DNA of 64,000 bases, taken from Cytophagaceae bacterium (GTDB lineage Bacteria; Bacteroidota; Bacteroidia; Cytophagales; Spirosomataceae). Below are positions 14,704-24,206 of the stretch, piece by piece (position 1 is the first letter of the stretch; each line of letters opens with the position of its first letter). The notes below the pieces were generated by a model. It had not been told where the DNA came from, searched no databases, and saw only the letters and a list, made by a program, of their open reading frames with translations. The position numbers were made by a program, and so were the translations under genes. Where the stretch lies: NCBI GenBank assembly GCA_016722655.1, contig JADKIR010000004.1, positions 3,100,001-3,164,000 on the forward strand. Reading direction: 5' to 3'.

Positions 14704-16467
14704 TCATCTAAATACCAATTTTCCCCCTTTTCTAAGATCAAAATTGTAATATTCTGATTCCCAAATGTTTGAATTTGACTGGGTAAGTTTTTTTGATTTC
14801 AATTCACTTTCAGAATGCAGAAAAAGTTTAATAACCCTTTTTGATTTAAAACCATCAAAATCCCCTTGTGTGGGGTGAATTTCAAGACGGGTTTTATTCT
14901 TTTTATTTCTTAGTTCAAAACGAGTAACCGCATATTTTCCAGTTAAATATTCATTTGAACTGCCATCGTCTTCTATCATATCAAACTTTCCATCTGCACC
15001 GGTAAATACATGAAGATTCAAGGTGTCATTATTGCCTTTTTCAATCGCTGCGGCATAATTCCGCATGGGTACGATAGCTCCTTTTTTAACGAAAACCGGA
15101 ATATGTTCCAAACCGCAATCCACCCATATTTCCTGCCCGCCTTCATGATATTTCCCTGTCCAGAAATCTACCCAGCCGGCGTTTTTGGGCAGATTTACCT
15201 GTCTTTGGGTTTGATTTTGCTCTACTACCGGAGCCACTAAGATTTCCGCTCCAAACAGATACACCGGCGGATCAAGTGAAACCGGTCTGATGGTGTTTTT
15301 TCCTACAATCCGGCTTAAATGTGCATAAGTATAGATGTATGGGAAAAGCTGCATTTTGAGATGTGAAAACTCTTTAAAAACTTTGTCGGCACGCCCTGAA
15401 ACCTTAAAGGCAATGTTTTGGGTTTTGTTTTCAGGTTGAGAAAAAGGGGTGGTCAGAGGCACAAATGCAGCAAATTGTAGCCAGCGGATATAGAGTTCTT
15501 CGTCAATGTGTCCATCTTCACTTACCGAAAAACCACCCATGTCGTTTGCCAGGAAAGGTATTTTATGAAAATGTTTGGTGGTATCGAGATACATTTCTAC
15601 GTTTTCTTTAAACGCCACATTTGGAAGCCAGGGCGAAAAACTCCGCAAGGGCTTTTTTACTGTCCAATCTGAGCGGGTATCATCGGTCCATTTGCCGGGA
15701 AAGCGTTTATAAGAAGGGTCATTGACACCGTGCGAATGAGAAAATACAAAGCCCCGACCTTTGGTTTCTTTCCCCAATTCCTGTGAGAGCTCAAACATGG
15801 CTTTCGCAACCGTGATTTCGTCAGTTTTATCAAGTTTCAGGAAATCTATGCCTTCATCAAAAAAAGGTTTCATCTTTTGCTTGAAATATGCTTTTGCCGC
15901 AGGATTTTCGAAGTCAATATTGCCATATCTGGTGCCTTTTACTTTTTGACCTCTGTCGCCGATGATGGTTGTCGCACTGCCATTGTGCCAGCCGTCGGTG
16001 CGTATGGCTATGTTTTTAAAAAAGTTTTTGGACTTAAAATCTTCATATATTTCCTCGTTACCGGTTTCCATGATACAATCCCACACCCACATTCCGGCTT
16101 TTATTTTGTTTTTCTCCAGAAAAGACCACAAGGCTTTTCGGTCAGGATAAGAAATGGTATCTCCCACAAAGTCAATGTATCTGGTCGGTCCACGACCCTG
16201 ATTTTTCCAGTCCCAAATCTAGGAATCAATCCAAAACGCATCAATAGGGTAGTCATGGGCGATAATCTCTTTGACCAATTCTTCGGTCTGAACCTGGTTG
16301 GTATATGCACCATAAAGGTAACCAAATGCCCAGGAAGGTGGCAGTATGACGTCGCTGTCTTGTACAGACAACGGAAATTTCATTTCACTGCTTTTTTGGG
16401 CAAATGAGAAATGTCCGCACAAAATCAACATGAAATTGACCAGAGATACTTTAAATATTGTATTCAT
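14704..16467 (-). CDS. GH31 family alpha-glycosidase, interrupted by in-frame TAG
   Basis: A secreted GH31 (beta/alpha)8 enzyme cleaving alpha-glycosidic bonds. It starts MNTIFKVSLVNFMLILCGHF with a signal peptide ending at SFAQ. After AFWIDS at residue 82 comes an in-frame TAG (16219-16221). The same frame then resumes IWDWKNQGRGPTRYIDFVGD, so a single TGG-to-TAG change (Trp expected) explains it. The catalytic nucleophile Asp is in DFLKLDKTDE and the acid/base Asp in KWTDDTRSDW. The usual N-terminal beta-sandwich is missing: the barrel begins soon after the signal peptide, giving 587 codons instead of 700 or more. The ATG overlaps the esterase stop (TAATG). As given, only 82 residues would be made unless the stop is an error or is read through. 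Confidence 0.85.
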
Positions 16468-18056
16468 TATTTTTCTAATTTCTTAATTAGCAATTCCGTA
16501 ATCAAAGATTGGGCGGGGGTAGTCAAATGCACGCCATCGGTGGTATTTTCTGTTAAATTCTGTATTAATATTTCATAAGAATTAATAAAAACAGCATTTT
16601 CTTTTTTACAAAAGTTCTCAATAGATGCATTGAGTTTTTGTTCACATGCATTTCCTTCGTTATATTTTTCGATGGCTTTTGTATGGTCAATGGGTGGAGG
16701 TGTCATCAGGATAAATTGCGAGTAATCCTTTTGGAATAAGTCACTTGTCTTTAGTTTTTCTATTAAGTTTTGATAGTTTTCTTTAATTTTCTCAAAATCC
16801 TCGTTAAAAATCGCTTTACAATCATTGGTTCCGAGGGCAATCGCGAGGTACTTAAAGGGTTTCCCATAATTTTTAGCATTTCCTAGTTTGACCAAAGAAT
16901 CTATTTGTGAAATCGTATTGAGTTTTTTGTTGCCCAGATTATCAAAACCGCAGGTATTTCCAGGGATAGAATAATTTACGATGTTCGAAAACGGCAGTTT
17001 TCCGGGTAATTGATTTACCCAACTGTCAGCCGCATATTCATTCGATGGTCCTATGGTAAGTATGCTTTCAGAAAAGGCCGAAACCTTTTGATTATCAATT
17101 GGTAAAAGTGAAAGTGCCACTTTGGTGAGTTGCTCGTGGGTGCCGTCGAATAGCGTAAGTGATACTTTTCCTAATTTTTTGTGTAAATAAACCTTCCTTC
17201 CCTCCAGAAATCCTAAATCGGCCTCAGGTATCTGCCTTTGCGTCAATAATTTTATGGTTTCCCGGTCGCTTACTTTTTCTGACTTTCTTTGAGCGAGTTT
17301 ATTGTAAAAATTGATAGCATGAGTAATGGGCACAGAGCCGGTGTATCCGTCATTGACACCCGCAAATATCTGTAAATCTGACTTTTGGACATTTATTCCT
17401 TTCAAATTGTCAAAAAGAGGAGAGCGTTTCCTCATCTCCACAAAATCAGGGTTTTTCCCATCGGATGTACTTTTTAAAATATGTTCGGTATAAGGCAAAT
17501 GCCGGCTTTGCGTTTCATAATACCAACTCTGCAAATCTGAAATGGGAACCCAGGCAGAAAACGACTTTACTTTGATTTTCAAACGATTATAACACAACAG
17601 TGTGGCATATCCGCCTCCTGATACACCAACAATATGGATTTCGTTGGGGTCAACATTTTCCGTTTTTATCAAATATCTAATGATGTCTTCTATGTCACTG
17701 ATTACCAAAGGGCTACCGGTTGCTTCTTTTCTTAAGTTCGGTCCCCGAAAATCTGGATGAACATAGTAGTAATCCTTATCTATGGCCTCTTTTACCTGTG
17801 GGTCATTTTGCAAATAATCGCCACTCCAGGTATGAAGACTTACTATAAGTGGTCGTTTTTCTTTTTTGTTTTTTACCGAAAATAATAAAGCCCTTTGTTG
17901 GGAATTGTCAGCTGAACTTGTAACCGAAATTTCCGTAATTTCTTTGGGCCAATTCTTTAATGAGGGGTTGTCCCAGGTGGGTTGGGCCTGAGAAACATAA
18001 AAAAATCTTAAAAGTAAAAATAAGGTTAGTGTTATTTTTTTTATTTGAGGGAACAT
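16467..18056 (-). CDS. secreted esterase: alpha/beta-hydrolase fused to SGNH hydrolase
   Basis: A 529-residue two-domain protein with a signal peptide (cleavage near VSQAQ). Domain 1 (about 25-315) is a prolyl-oligopeptidase-like alpha/beta hydrolase, with nucleophile Ser in VGVSGGGYATLL and likely acid and His in GVNDGY and DGTHEQ. Domain 2 (about 330-529) is SGNH-like: block I is TIGPSNEY (GPS instead of GDS), block II has Gly in SIPGNT, block III is ALGTNDC and block V is DGVHLT. Two esterase domains beside GH16 and GH31 suggest removal of acyl groups from a decorated glucan. It starts 10 bp after GH16 and overlaps GH31. Confidence 0.82.
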   Translation of the reverse strand: MFPQIKKITLTLFLLLRFFYVSQAQPTWDNPSLKNWPKEITEISVTSSADNSQQRALLFSVKNKKEKRPLIVSLHTWSGDYLQNDPQVKEAIDKDYYYVHPDFRGPNLRKEATGSPLVISDIEDIIRYLIKTENVDPNEIHIVGVSGGGYATLLCYNRLKIKVKSFSAWVPISDLQSWYYETQSRHLPYTEHILKSTSDGKNPDFVEMRKRSPLFDNLKGINVQKSDLQIFAGVNDGYTGSVPITHAINFYNKLAQRKSEKVSDRETIKLLTQRQIPEADLGFLEGRKVYLHKKLGKVSLTLFDGTHEQLTKVALSLLPIDNQKVSAFSESILTIGPSNEYAADSWVNQLPGKLPFSNIVNYSIPGNTCGFDNLGNKKLNTISQIDSLVKLGNAKNYGKPFKYLAIALGTNDCKAIFNEDFEKIKENYQNLIEKLKTSDLFQKDYSQFILMTPPPIDHTKAIEKYNEGNACEQKLNASIENFCKKENAVFINSYEILIQNLTENTTDGVHLTTPAQSLITELLIKKLEK

Positions 18057-18066
18057 TTGAAAAAGC

Positions 18067-18867
18067 TCATTTTTTCTGATAAACTCTTACATAATCGACC
18101 AACATAGTGGCAGGGAAGATATTTTCATCAATTCCCATTTTACCGCCCCAATTGCCACCAATAGCCAGGTTTAGAATTATATAAAAAGGATCATCAAAGG
18201 GCCATTCTGCAGTAGTTAAATGCTTATTTTGAAAAGAATGATACACTTTGCCGTCTAAAAGGAAATCGATTTTTTCTTTGGTCCAGTCTATAGAGTACAC
18301 ATGAAAGTCACCGTAATGATTAGGTATGTCAATGGCTTTTCCGACCTGGGTACCAATGACATGGTTGAAAGCCTTGGTATGAACAGTGCCATGCAATTTA
18401 CCCGGATCGTAGCCCACATGCTCCATGATGTCGATTTCGCCGCATTCCGGCCATGAAATATGATCTATTTTTTGACCCAGCATCCATATAGCAGGCCAGG
18501 TGCCTTTGCCTTCGGGCAATTTGGCTCTCACGTCAATCCGGCCATAAGTAAAAGTATATTTATGAGATGTAGAAAGGCGAGCCGAAGTGTAATTTTTGTT
18601 TTCACGGTTTTCCTTTTTAGCGATAATATGCAGGAAACCATCTTTTACTATTGCATTTTCGGTTTCTTTGGAAGTGTAATGCTGTTTTTCATTATTGCCC
18701 CATCCGTAAGAATTTCCTTTTGTTTCAAAAAACCATTTGGTAGAATCTGGAAATCCCTGATAATTAAATTCATCAGACCAAACCAAATGTTTCTTTTTGT
18801 ATTTGGTTTGGGCCGTAATATTGAATGAAATCAGAGCTAAAAAGAAAAAAATGAATAGATTTTTCAT
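18067..18867 (-). CDS. GH16 family endo-beta-glucanase
   Basis: A 266-residue secreted GH16 enzyme (signal peptide ending near NITAQ) that cleaves internal beta-1,3 or beta-1,3/1,4 glucan linkages by a retaining mechanism. The catalytic motif ECGEIDIMEHVG carries nucleophile and acid/base Glu in the E-I-D-x-x-E pattern with the extra Met of laminarinase-type members. Other family marks are LVWSDEFNYQGFPDSTKWF at the start, GTWPAIWMLG, FHVYSIDWTKEKIDFLLDG, and FYIILNLAIGGNWGG towards the end. The length is a single catalytic domain without a binding module. It is the first gene after the hairpin that follows susD, so it may be expressed below susCD. Confidence 0.92.
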   Translation of the reverse strand: MKNLFIFFFLALISFNITAQTKYKKKHLVWSDEFNYQGFPDSTKWFFETKGNSYGWGNNEKQHYTSKETENAIVKDGFLHIIAKKENRENKNYTSARLSTSHKYTFTYGRIDVRAKLPEGKGTWPAIWMLGQKIDHISWPECGEIDIMEHVGYDPGKLHGTVHTKAFNHVIGTQVGKAIDIPNHYGDFHVYSIDWTKEKIDFLLDGKVYHSFQNKHLTTAEWPFDDPFYIILNLAIGGNWGGKMGIDENIFPATMLVDYVRVYQKK

Positions 18868-18895
18868 TTAAATAATTAATAAAGATTGATAAAAA

Positions 18896-18968
18896 AGCCG
18901 TTGATTGACAGATCAAAGGAGTTTTTGAAATTCCTCAGGTTGTGAAAATGTTCTGTCAACCAACGACT
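18896..18968 (-). terminator. long-stem hairpin between susD and GH16
   Basis: On the minus strand AGTCGTTGGTTGACAG (18968-18953) pairs with CTGTCAATCAACGGCT (18911-18896), and a U-rich run follows. The 16-bp stem has two non-Watson-Crick positions, both G-U in the minus RNA and C-A in the plus RNA, so it acts on the PUL transcript. The 41-nt loop can form a small inner AGGA/TCCT helix. It is likely a partial terminator or processing site setting the susCD to enzyme ratio. Confidence 0.7.
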
Positions 18969-18997
18969 ATTATTCTAATAAAACTAAACTTTAGTGT

Positions 18998-20530
18998 TTA
19001 TTTTAACCACCATGGACTAAGGTTAATCCCATCGTATCCGCTGTATTGCTCCTGCACGGCTTTATTATAATTGTCGGCATTGGTAGTCAATTCGCTGGTA
19101 GGATACTTCCATCTTTTTGGGTAAACCTTGTTGTCGTCAGGGTTAAGGCTGGTTGCCGGATCTAACGGAAACTCAGGATAACCCGTACGAAGGAAGGTTT
19201 TATAACTGAATAAACTATTGCCCTGGAAGAAATCCAACAACCATCTTTGGGTGATTATCTGTTTGATACGATCAGCTTTGGTACCATCGGTTTTAAATGC
19301 CGCTTCACCTGTAAAGTAATTGTTGATATAATCCTGAGTGATGGCCATGCCATGTAAGTTGGCAGCTGTTGCCGATGGCAATTTCATGATATAGGTCAAA
19401 ATCGCTTTTACACCTTTTTCATAATAATCTTTAGATGAGCCACTTAACCAGCCATCTTCTATTGCTTCAGCAATAATAAAACATTGCTCAGCATATGAAA
19501 ATTGGATCATTGGGTCACCTGCTTTTACGGCTACATATCTTTTGTTAATTAAAGAATAAGTGCCTTTGGCTTTATTTTGTGCCAAAACCTCGGCAGAAAT
19601 CTGAGTAGGAGCACCCACATAAGCATCAAATTCAGAATCTTTTAATCCGGCGGCAATTTGAGCATCAGCAGGTTCCGCAAAATAAAATAATCTGCGGTCT
19701 TTGGTGCTTTTGAGTTGGTTCACCACCAGGTCAGAAAGTGCAGTTATTATCCGGCGATTCTCTCCATTGTAGTAAGGATGATTGGCGTTGGTATTTTCAC
19801 TGTATTCCAACTGGAAATTGTCAGCTTCAGTCAGTAGATTTCCTGCTGCTACAATTTCAGCAAAACGGGCTTTGTTTTCAGCTGTTGCTTTTTTGCTCAA
19901 TACATTAAGCACTTTTAGCTGAACTGCATTGGCTAATCTTCTCCATTTTACTGGATTTCCACCAAACATAATGTCGCCATTGAACGATTTTCCGGCCGCG
20001 AAAAGAGCTTCAGCATCCTTAAGGTCTACAAGGATTTGTTTGAACACATCCTCTTGTTTGTCATATTTTGGAGTTCTAATTCCTTCTTCCAGTTTTCCGG
20101 CTTCAGAATAAGGTACATCCCCCATATCGAGCGTCATGCCAATCCCGTACCATGCTTTCATAAATTTGGCCAATCCTTTATAAGATGACTCATTTAAATT
20201 ACCCTCAGCAAGTTGAGCCATTTTATTTAGCGTTGGAAGTTTCTGCATACCGCCAAAGCTTCCATAGGGACTATATGAATAGTAATATTGATAAGGATTG
20301 GGGTTAGTTTCCAGCATCACAGCGTGTTTTGCCCACAGGTTGGCAGTGCCAAAGTCAGTAGGGTTGGGGTTCCAGAACCTGTAAGTATCTTTCAGAATCT
20401 GGGTGGCCAACAACTCAGGAGTAACTGTTGAAGGCACGTTTGGGTTTGTATTGAATTCTTCGAATTTTTCGCAACTCCCCAAAAGCATTACTATCGATAA
20501 ACTTGCAAATATTTTTGTTATCTTTTTCAT
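18998..20530 (-). CDS. SusD/RagB-like outer-membrane glycan-binding lipoprotein
   Basis: A 510-residue surface lipoprotein that captures oligosaccharides for the SusC channel. From ATG 20530 the signal is MKKITKIFASLSIVMLLGSC, with lipidated Cys20. It is followed by EKFEEFNTNPNVPSTVTPEL, the opening of the SusD-like group with an N-x-N-P motif (PF12741/PF12771). The chain is helical with TPR-like repeats and ends YSGYDGINLSPWWLK. A longer frame to 20575 adds codons ahead of the obvious signal and is rejected. It starts 13 bp after susC. The ligand is not shown by the sequence; the neighbouring GH16 suggests a beta-glucan. Confidence 0.93.
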   Translation of the reverse strand: MKKITKIFASLSIVMLLGSCEKFEEFNTNPNVPSTVTPELLATQILKDTYRFWNPNPTDFGTANLWAKHAVMLETNPNPYQYYYSYSPYGSFGGMQKLPTLNKMAQLAEGNLNESSYKGLAKFMKAWYGIGMTLDMGDVPYSEAGKLEEGIRTPKYDKQEDVFKQILVDLKDAEALFAAGKSFNGDIMFGGNPVKWRRLANAVQLKVLNVLSKKATAENKARFAEIVAAGNLLTEADNFQLEYSENTNANHPYYNGENRRIITALSDLVVNQLKSTKDRRLFYFAEPADAQIAAGLKDSEFDAYVGAPTQISAEVLAQNKAKGTYSLINKRYVAVKAGDPMIQFSYAEQCFIIAEAIEDGWLSGSSKDYYEKGVKAILTYIMKLPSATAANLHGMAITQDYINNYFTGEAAFKTDGTKADRIKQIITQRWLLDFFQGNSLFSYKTFLRTGYPEFPLDPATSLNPDDNKVYPKRWKYPTSELTTNADNYNKAVQEQYSGYDGINLSPWWLK

Positions 20531-20543
20531 CTTCGTAAATTTT

Positions 20544-23500
20544 TTAGAATGTAAGATTAAGTTTTGCACCAACATATCTGACAGAAGGGTCAGAGAAGTC
20601 TTCTACGCCACCATCAGGGTCAGAATATTTGAAATCTTTGGCCCAAAGAAATACATTCTGACCAATAAGACTAATTGTTGCTCCTTTTACGACATTTTTC
20701 ATATAAGCAGCCGGTAAGGTATAGGAAACTGCAATCTCACGAAGTTTTAGATAAGATTTTGAATAAGTATCAGTAGGGCTACCATTGCCACCCCATGCAC
20801 TACTGTTATGTAAGTCTATTACATATTGTTTGTAGGTGGTATTGATGTCATTTTTTACAAATTCTCTGGTGTCGGTCAGAATTTTTCCAAATGCATCGTA
20901 AGTAACAGTACCTGAAACTACTTTCACACCATTACCCAGGAAGTTTTTCGAGCCTGGAGTGGCTACATCGGCGGCTCTTTCAGGAGTAAGAGATTCGGGG
21001 TGATTGCCCGACTGCCATAGGTAACTTTCGGTACGGGTATTCATAATTCCACCAACCACACCGTCAAGTGAGGCATAGAAAGTGAAGTTTTTATAAGATA
21101 CGGTATTGTTAAAGCCCCAAATCCAGTCAGGATCGGTAAAACCAAAACGAGTATCATATGAACTATAAACCAAACGGCCATTGTTGTAAATCAAATCTCC
21201 GGCAGGTGTTTTTAAGAAGTCTCTACTAGCTAAAACATCTACTCTTTCTCCAACAGCTATCCATGGTTTTTTTGCAGAGTAAGTTGGGTCAAGAGCAGAA
21301 TATACTCTTTTATAAGTTGACCAGTTCAACGCTGCGTCCCATTTTAAATTCCTGGTTTTCACAGGTGTTCCTCCCAAAACCACTTCCCAACCTTTTCTGG
21401 TGGTAGTTTCTTTGGTGTTGGTATATACTCCCGAGAAACCTGTTGCTGGTGAAACCGGTCCAGTGATTATGCCATTGTACATTTTTTTGGCATAATAAGA
21501 TACATCAGCTGTCAATCTATGATTGTAGAAAATACCCTGTAAACCTGTTTCAAATGTATTTGCTGCTGAAGGAGTGATATCAGTAGGATACAAATTAGAA
21601 GGCATGGAGGCACCGGTTAAAGTATTCCAGGTGTTATTGGTGATTGAGTAATTGCTGTTGATTGAATACACTCCCGGGATATCTTTAGAAATAGTATATG
21701 AACTTCTCAATTTTAGCAAATTGAGCCATTCGGCTGTATTTGGCATCAGTTCTGAAATCACAAAACTTGAGGCTATTGAAGGATAGAAATAAGAATTATT
21801 TCCTTTGGCAAGTGTCGAGCTCCAGTCTTCTCTTGCTGTGGCCTCTAAGTACAATAGTTTATTCCACGAAACTCCAAGCCTCGCAAACAAGGAATTTACT
21901 TGTTTTCTGTACAAAGTCTGGTTAATCGAAGGAGAAGTCACAGATGCTTTGATGGAGAAAAATTCCGGAATACTGATACCACCTGCAGTAGCCGCATTCA
22001 TGTTATCGTCACGGTTGAAGAAAATAGTTCCACCTGCAAGATATTCAAAATTGAATTTCTTATATGACCTGTCCCCTGTTAAAAGGGCATCTGTATTGAT
22101 ACTGAAGCCGGAGTTTTGACCGATTACATATCCCCCTGTTTTGGTTCCCGCCCATGTGTAAGGGTTACCAGGTACACCTGTGTTACCTGTGGCTACGTAC
22201 GAGCCTTGTGAAATTCTTAGCTCACCCACTTCTTTATAAAAATCAAGTCCGGATCTCACTGTGGCGTTTAACCAGGGAAATAGTTTATAATTTACAGATA
22301 CGTCAGCATTGAAAATATCACGGTTTATTTCGTTGGTTTTCTGATATCTGTCGAAATAAGGGTTGTTTTGACTGGCCCCTTTGTAGCTGCCATCAGGTTG
22401 CAAACCATAAGTGTAATTTTGCAAAACTCCTTTGGTAATCCAGTAATTATCTTTGTAATCCAAAACATTAAAATCAGGACTCGACCAAATCAGCAAAGTG
22501 TACATGGGGTCATAAGAAGTATAACCATTAGAACTGATGTTTGGAGAAGTCTTTTTAGCATAAGATATATTACTGCTGATTTTCAACTTATCAAGATTAA
22601 TGTCTCCTCCAATACTATAAGTATATTTATTAAGTGTACTATTAGGATATTGGCCTTTATTATCGATAAAATTCAGAGAGTTTCTCAAAGATACTTTGCC
22701 ATTGGTATAAGCCACACTCAGGTTATTATTTGAAATAAAACCCTGCTCCAGGAAGTTCTGGAAGTTGTCGGCACCCACTGGCAAATATGGTTTTTCTTTA
22801 AATACTTTTTCGAAAGGATCCCATTGAACCAAATTACGACCGTCCATGGGTACGCCCCAGGAATTGTCTGAATTTATATCATAAGTATTATTGGAGCCTC
22901 TTCCGTAAAGTGTTTGTTTTTCAGGAATTGCAAGAAAGCCTGCAGTCAGCATAGTATTTGAAGTAAAATCTAATGAAATACCACCTTTTTTGTTACTTCC
23001 ATTTTTTGTAGTAATCAAAATAGCACCATTGGCTCCTCTAAAACCGTATAAAGCAGAAGCTGTAGCTCCTTTCAATACGTTAAGTGACTCAATGTCTTCC
23101 GCCGAAATGTCGGTCAAAGTTTTGTTTTGATAAGGCACTCCATCAATTACAATCAGCGGATTTTCACCCCTGATGGTCACTGTAGGAACCGATGCAAAAT
23201 CAGATGAGTTTCTTACCAAAAGTCCGGCTACTTTACCTGTAAGTGAGGTACCTACGTCCACACCAGCCACTTTTTGGATTTTATCTCCACCTATTTTTTG
23301 TATCGAATATCCAAGGGCTTTTTCTTCTTTTTTAATACCTAAGGCAGTAACGACAACTTCCTCAAGTACTCTTTCGTCTTCAGCCAATACTACGTTTAAG
23401 GTATTTCGGTTTCCTAGGGCAACTTCCTGTGCTATGTATCCTACAGAAGAGAATACCAAGGTTACATTACCGTTATCAACTTTTAATTCATAATCACCGT

Positions 23501-24044
23501 TTTCGTTGGTAAGTGTACCTGTTTTGGTATTTTTCACTGTTACTGATACTGCAGGCAGCCCTTCATTTTTTTCATCGGTCACCTTACCTTTTACCAGAAA
23601 CTCCACCGGCGGTGCCACCAAGGGCATCTCTATTTCTGATACCTTGTTTTCGGTATCATTACGTTGAATGTTAAGGATTATTCTATTATTAACTTCTTTA
23701 TAGTTAACCACTTCTGGTTTGAATATCTCAGTTATTATTTCCGCCACAGAACGGTTTCTTACATTAATCGAGACTTTTCTGTTGATAGGAATGGTTCTGG
23801 AGCTATAAACGAATTTCACATCTGCTTTTTTCTCCAGCGTTGAAAGAACAGTTCTGATGTCAGTTTGTTCCAAATTCAGGTCCACTCGGGTATTGAGCAG
23901 GTCCTGGGCATTTACTCTGTGCCCGTAAACATAGGTCAGAGAAAATATAAAAAGAAAGAATTGGAAAAATGAAACTTTCATAATTGTACCAATTGAAACT
24001 TGGAAATTTCTTTGTTTTTTCATTTTTTTGTTAAGTTTTATCAT
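20544..24044 (-). CDS. SusC/RagA-like TonB-dependent transporter with STN domain
   Basis: A 1166-residue outer-membrane importer, energised by TonB, that forms a lidded complex with SusD. Order: signal peptide (span VSFFQFFLFIFSLTYVYG); STN signalling domain (about 50-105, LEQTDIRTVLSTLEKKADVK); carboxypeptidase-like beta-sandwich (about 150-225, VKGKVTDEKNEGLPAVSVTV); plug (about 235-360, with LNVLKGATASALYGFRGANG); then a 22-stranded barrel ending AKLNLTF with the terminal Phe. The STN domain, with fecR and a sigma gene upstream, means substrate binding probably signals through FecR to the ECF sigma factor. The start could also be ATG 24023. Confidence 0.95.
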   Translation of the reverse strand: MIKLNKKMKKQRNFQVSIGTIMKVSFFQFFLFIFSLTYVYGHRVNAQDLLNTRVDLNLEQTDIRTVLSTLEKKADVKFVYSSRTIPINRKVSINVRNRSVAEIITEIFKPEVVNYKEVNNRIILNIQRNDTENKVSEIEMPLVAPPVEFLVKGKVTDEKNEGLPAVSVTVKNTKTGTLTNENGDYELKVDNGNVTLVFSSVGYIAQEVALGNRNTLNVVLAEDERVLEEVVVTALGIKKEEKALGYSIQKIGGDKIQKVAGVDVGTSLTGKVAGLLVRNSSDFASVPTVTIRGENPLIVIDGVPYQNKTLTDISAEDIESLNVLKGATASALYGFRGANGAILITTKNGSNKKGGISLDFTSNTMLTAGFLAIPEKQTLYGRGSNNTYDINSDNSWGVPMDGRNLVQWDPFEKVFKEKPYLPVGADNFQNFLEQGFISNNNLSVAYTNGKVSLRNSLNFIDNKGQYPNSTLNKYTYSIGGDINLDKLKISSNISYAKKTSPNISSNGYTSYDPMYTLLIWSSPDFNVLDYKDNYWITKGVLQNYTYGLQPDGSYKGASQNNPYFDRYQKTNEINRDIFNADVSVNYKLFPWLNATVRSGLDFYKEVGELRISQGSYVATGNTGVPGNPYTWAGTKTGGYVIGQNSGFSINTDALLTGDRSYKKFNFEYLAGGTIFFNRDDNMNAATAGGISIPEFFSIKASVTSPSINQTLYRKQVNSLFARLGVSWNKLLYLEATAREDWSSTLAKGNNSYFYPSIASSFVISELMPNTAEWLNLLKLRSSYTISKDIPGVYSINSNYSITNNTWNTLTGASMPSNLYPTDITPSAANTFETGLQGIFYNHRLTADVSYYAKKMYNGIITGPVSPATGFSGVYTNTKETTTRKGWEVVLGGTPVKTRNLKWDAALNWSTYKRVYSALDPTYSAKKPWIAVGERVDVLASRDFLKTPAGDLIYNNGRLVYSSYDTRFGFTDPDWIWGFNNTVSYKNFTFYASLDGVVGGIMNTRTESYLWQSGNHPESLTPERAADVATPGSKNFLGNGVKVVSGTVTYDAFGKILTDTREFVKNDINTTYKQYVIDLHNSSAWGGNGSPTDTYSKSYLKLREIAVSYTLPAAYMKNVVKGATISLIGQNVFLWAKDFKYSDPDGGVEDFSDPSVRYVGAKLNLTF

Positions 24045-24127
24045 TTGCGATTTGACTAAGCCTTCTCCTTCTCAAAAAATCCGAAATTTTTCAATTTCAA
24101 ATGCTTTGATCCGAAGAGGGTGATTTT

Positions 24128-24165
24128 AAGGCTGGAGATGCTGCAACATCTTCAGCTTTTTTTAA
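24128..24165 (+). terminator. plus-strand terminator-like hairpin in the susC leader
   Basis: GCTGGAGATG (24131-24140), loop CTGCAA, CATCTTCAGC (24147-24156), extended by AAG/TTT and followed by a T-run (24157-24163). The imperfect positions are G-U in plus-strand RNA but A-C in minus-strand RNA, and the T-run is only on the plus strand. It therefore points against fecR and susC. It could end an antisense transcript. Confidence 0.5.
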
Positions 24166-24206
24166 TTTATTTAAGGGAAAGGTCTGTTTTTATTCCATAG
24201 GCATCT

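Noticed and set aside
14676..14713. Inverted repeat ATTTAGAT/ATCTAAAT between the 127-aa gene and GH31
   Set aside because: The right arm overlaps the GH31 stop region, the stem is all weak pairs and the loop is long.
16101..16325. Minus-strand ORF of 74 codons across the GH31 stop
   Set aside because: It is an out-of-frame shadow; the GH31 frame itself continues on both sides of the TAG with family sequence.
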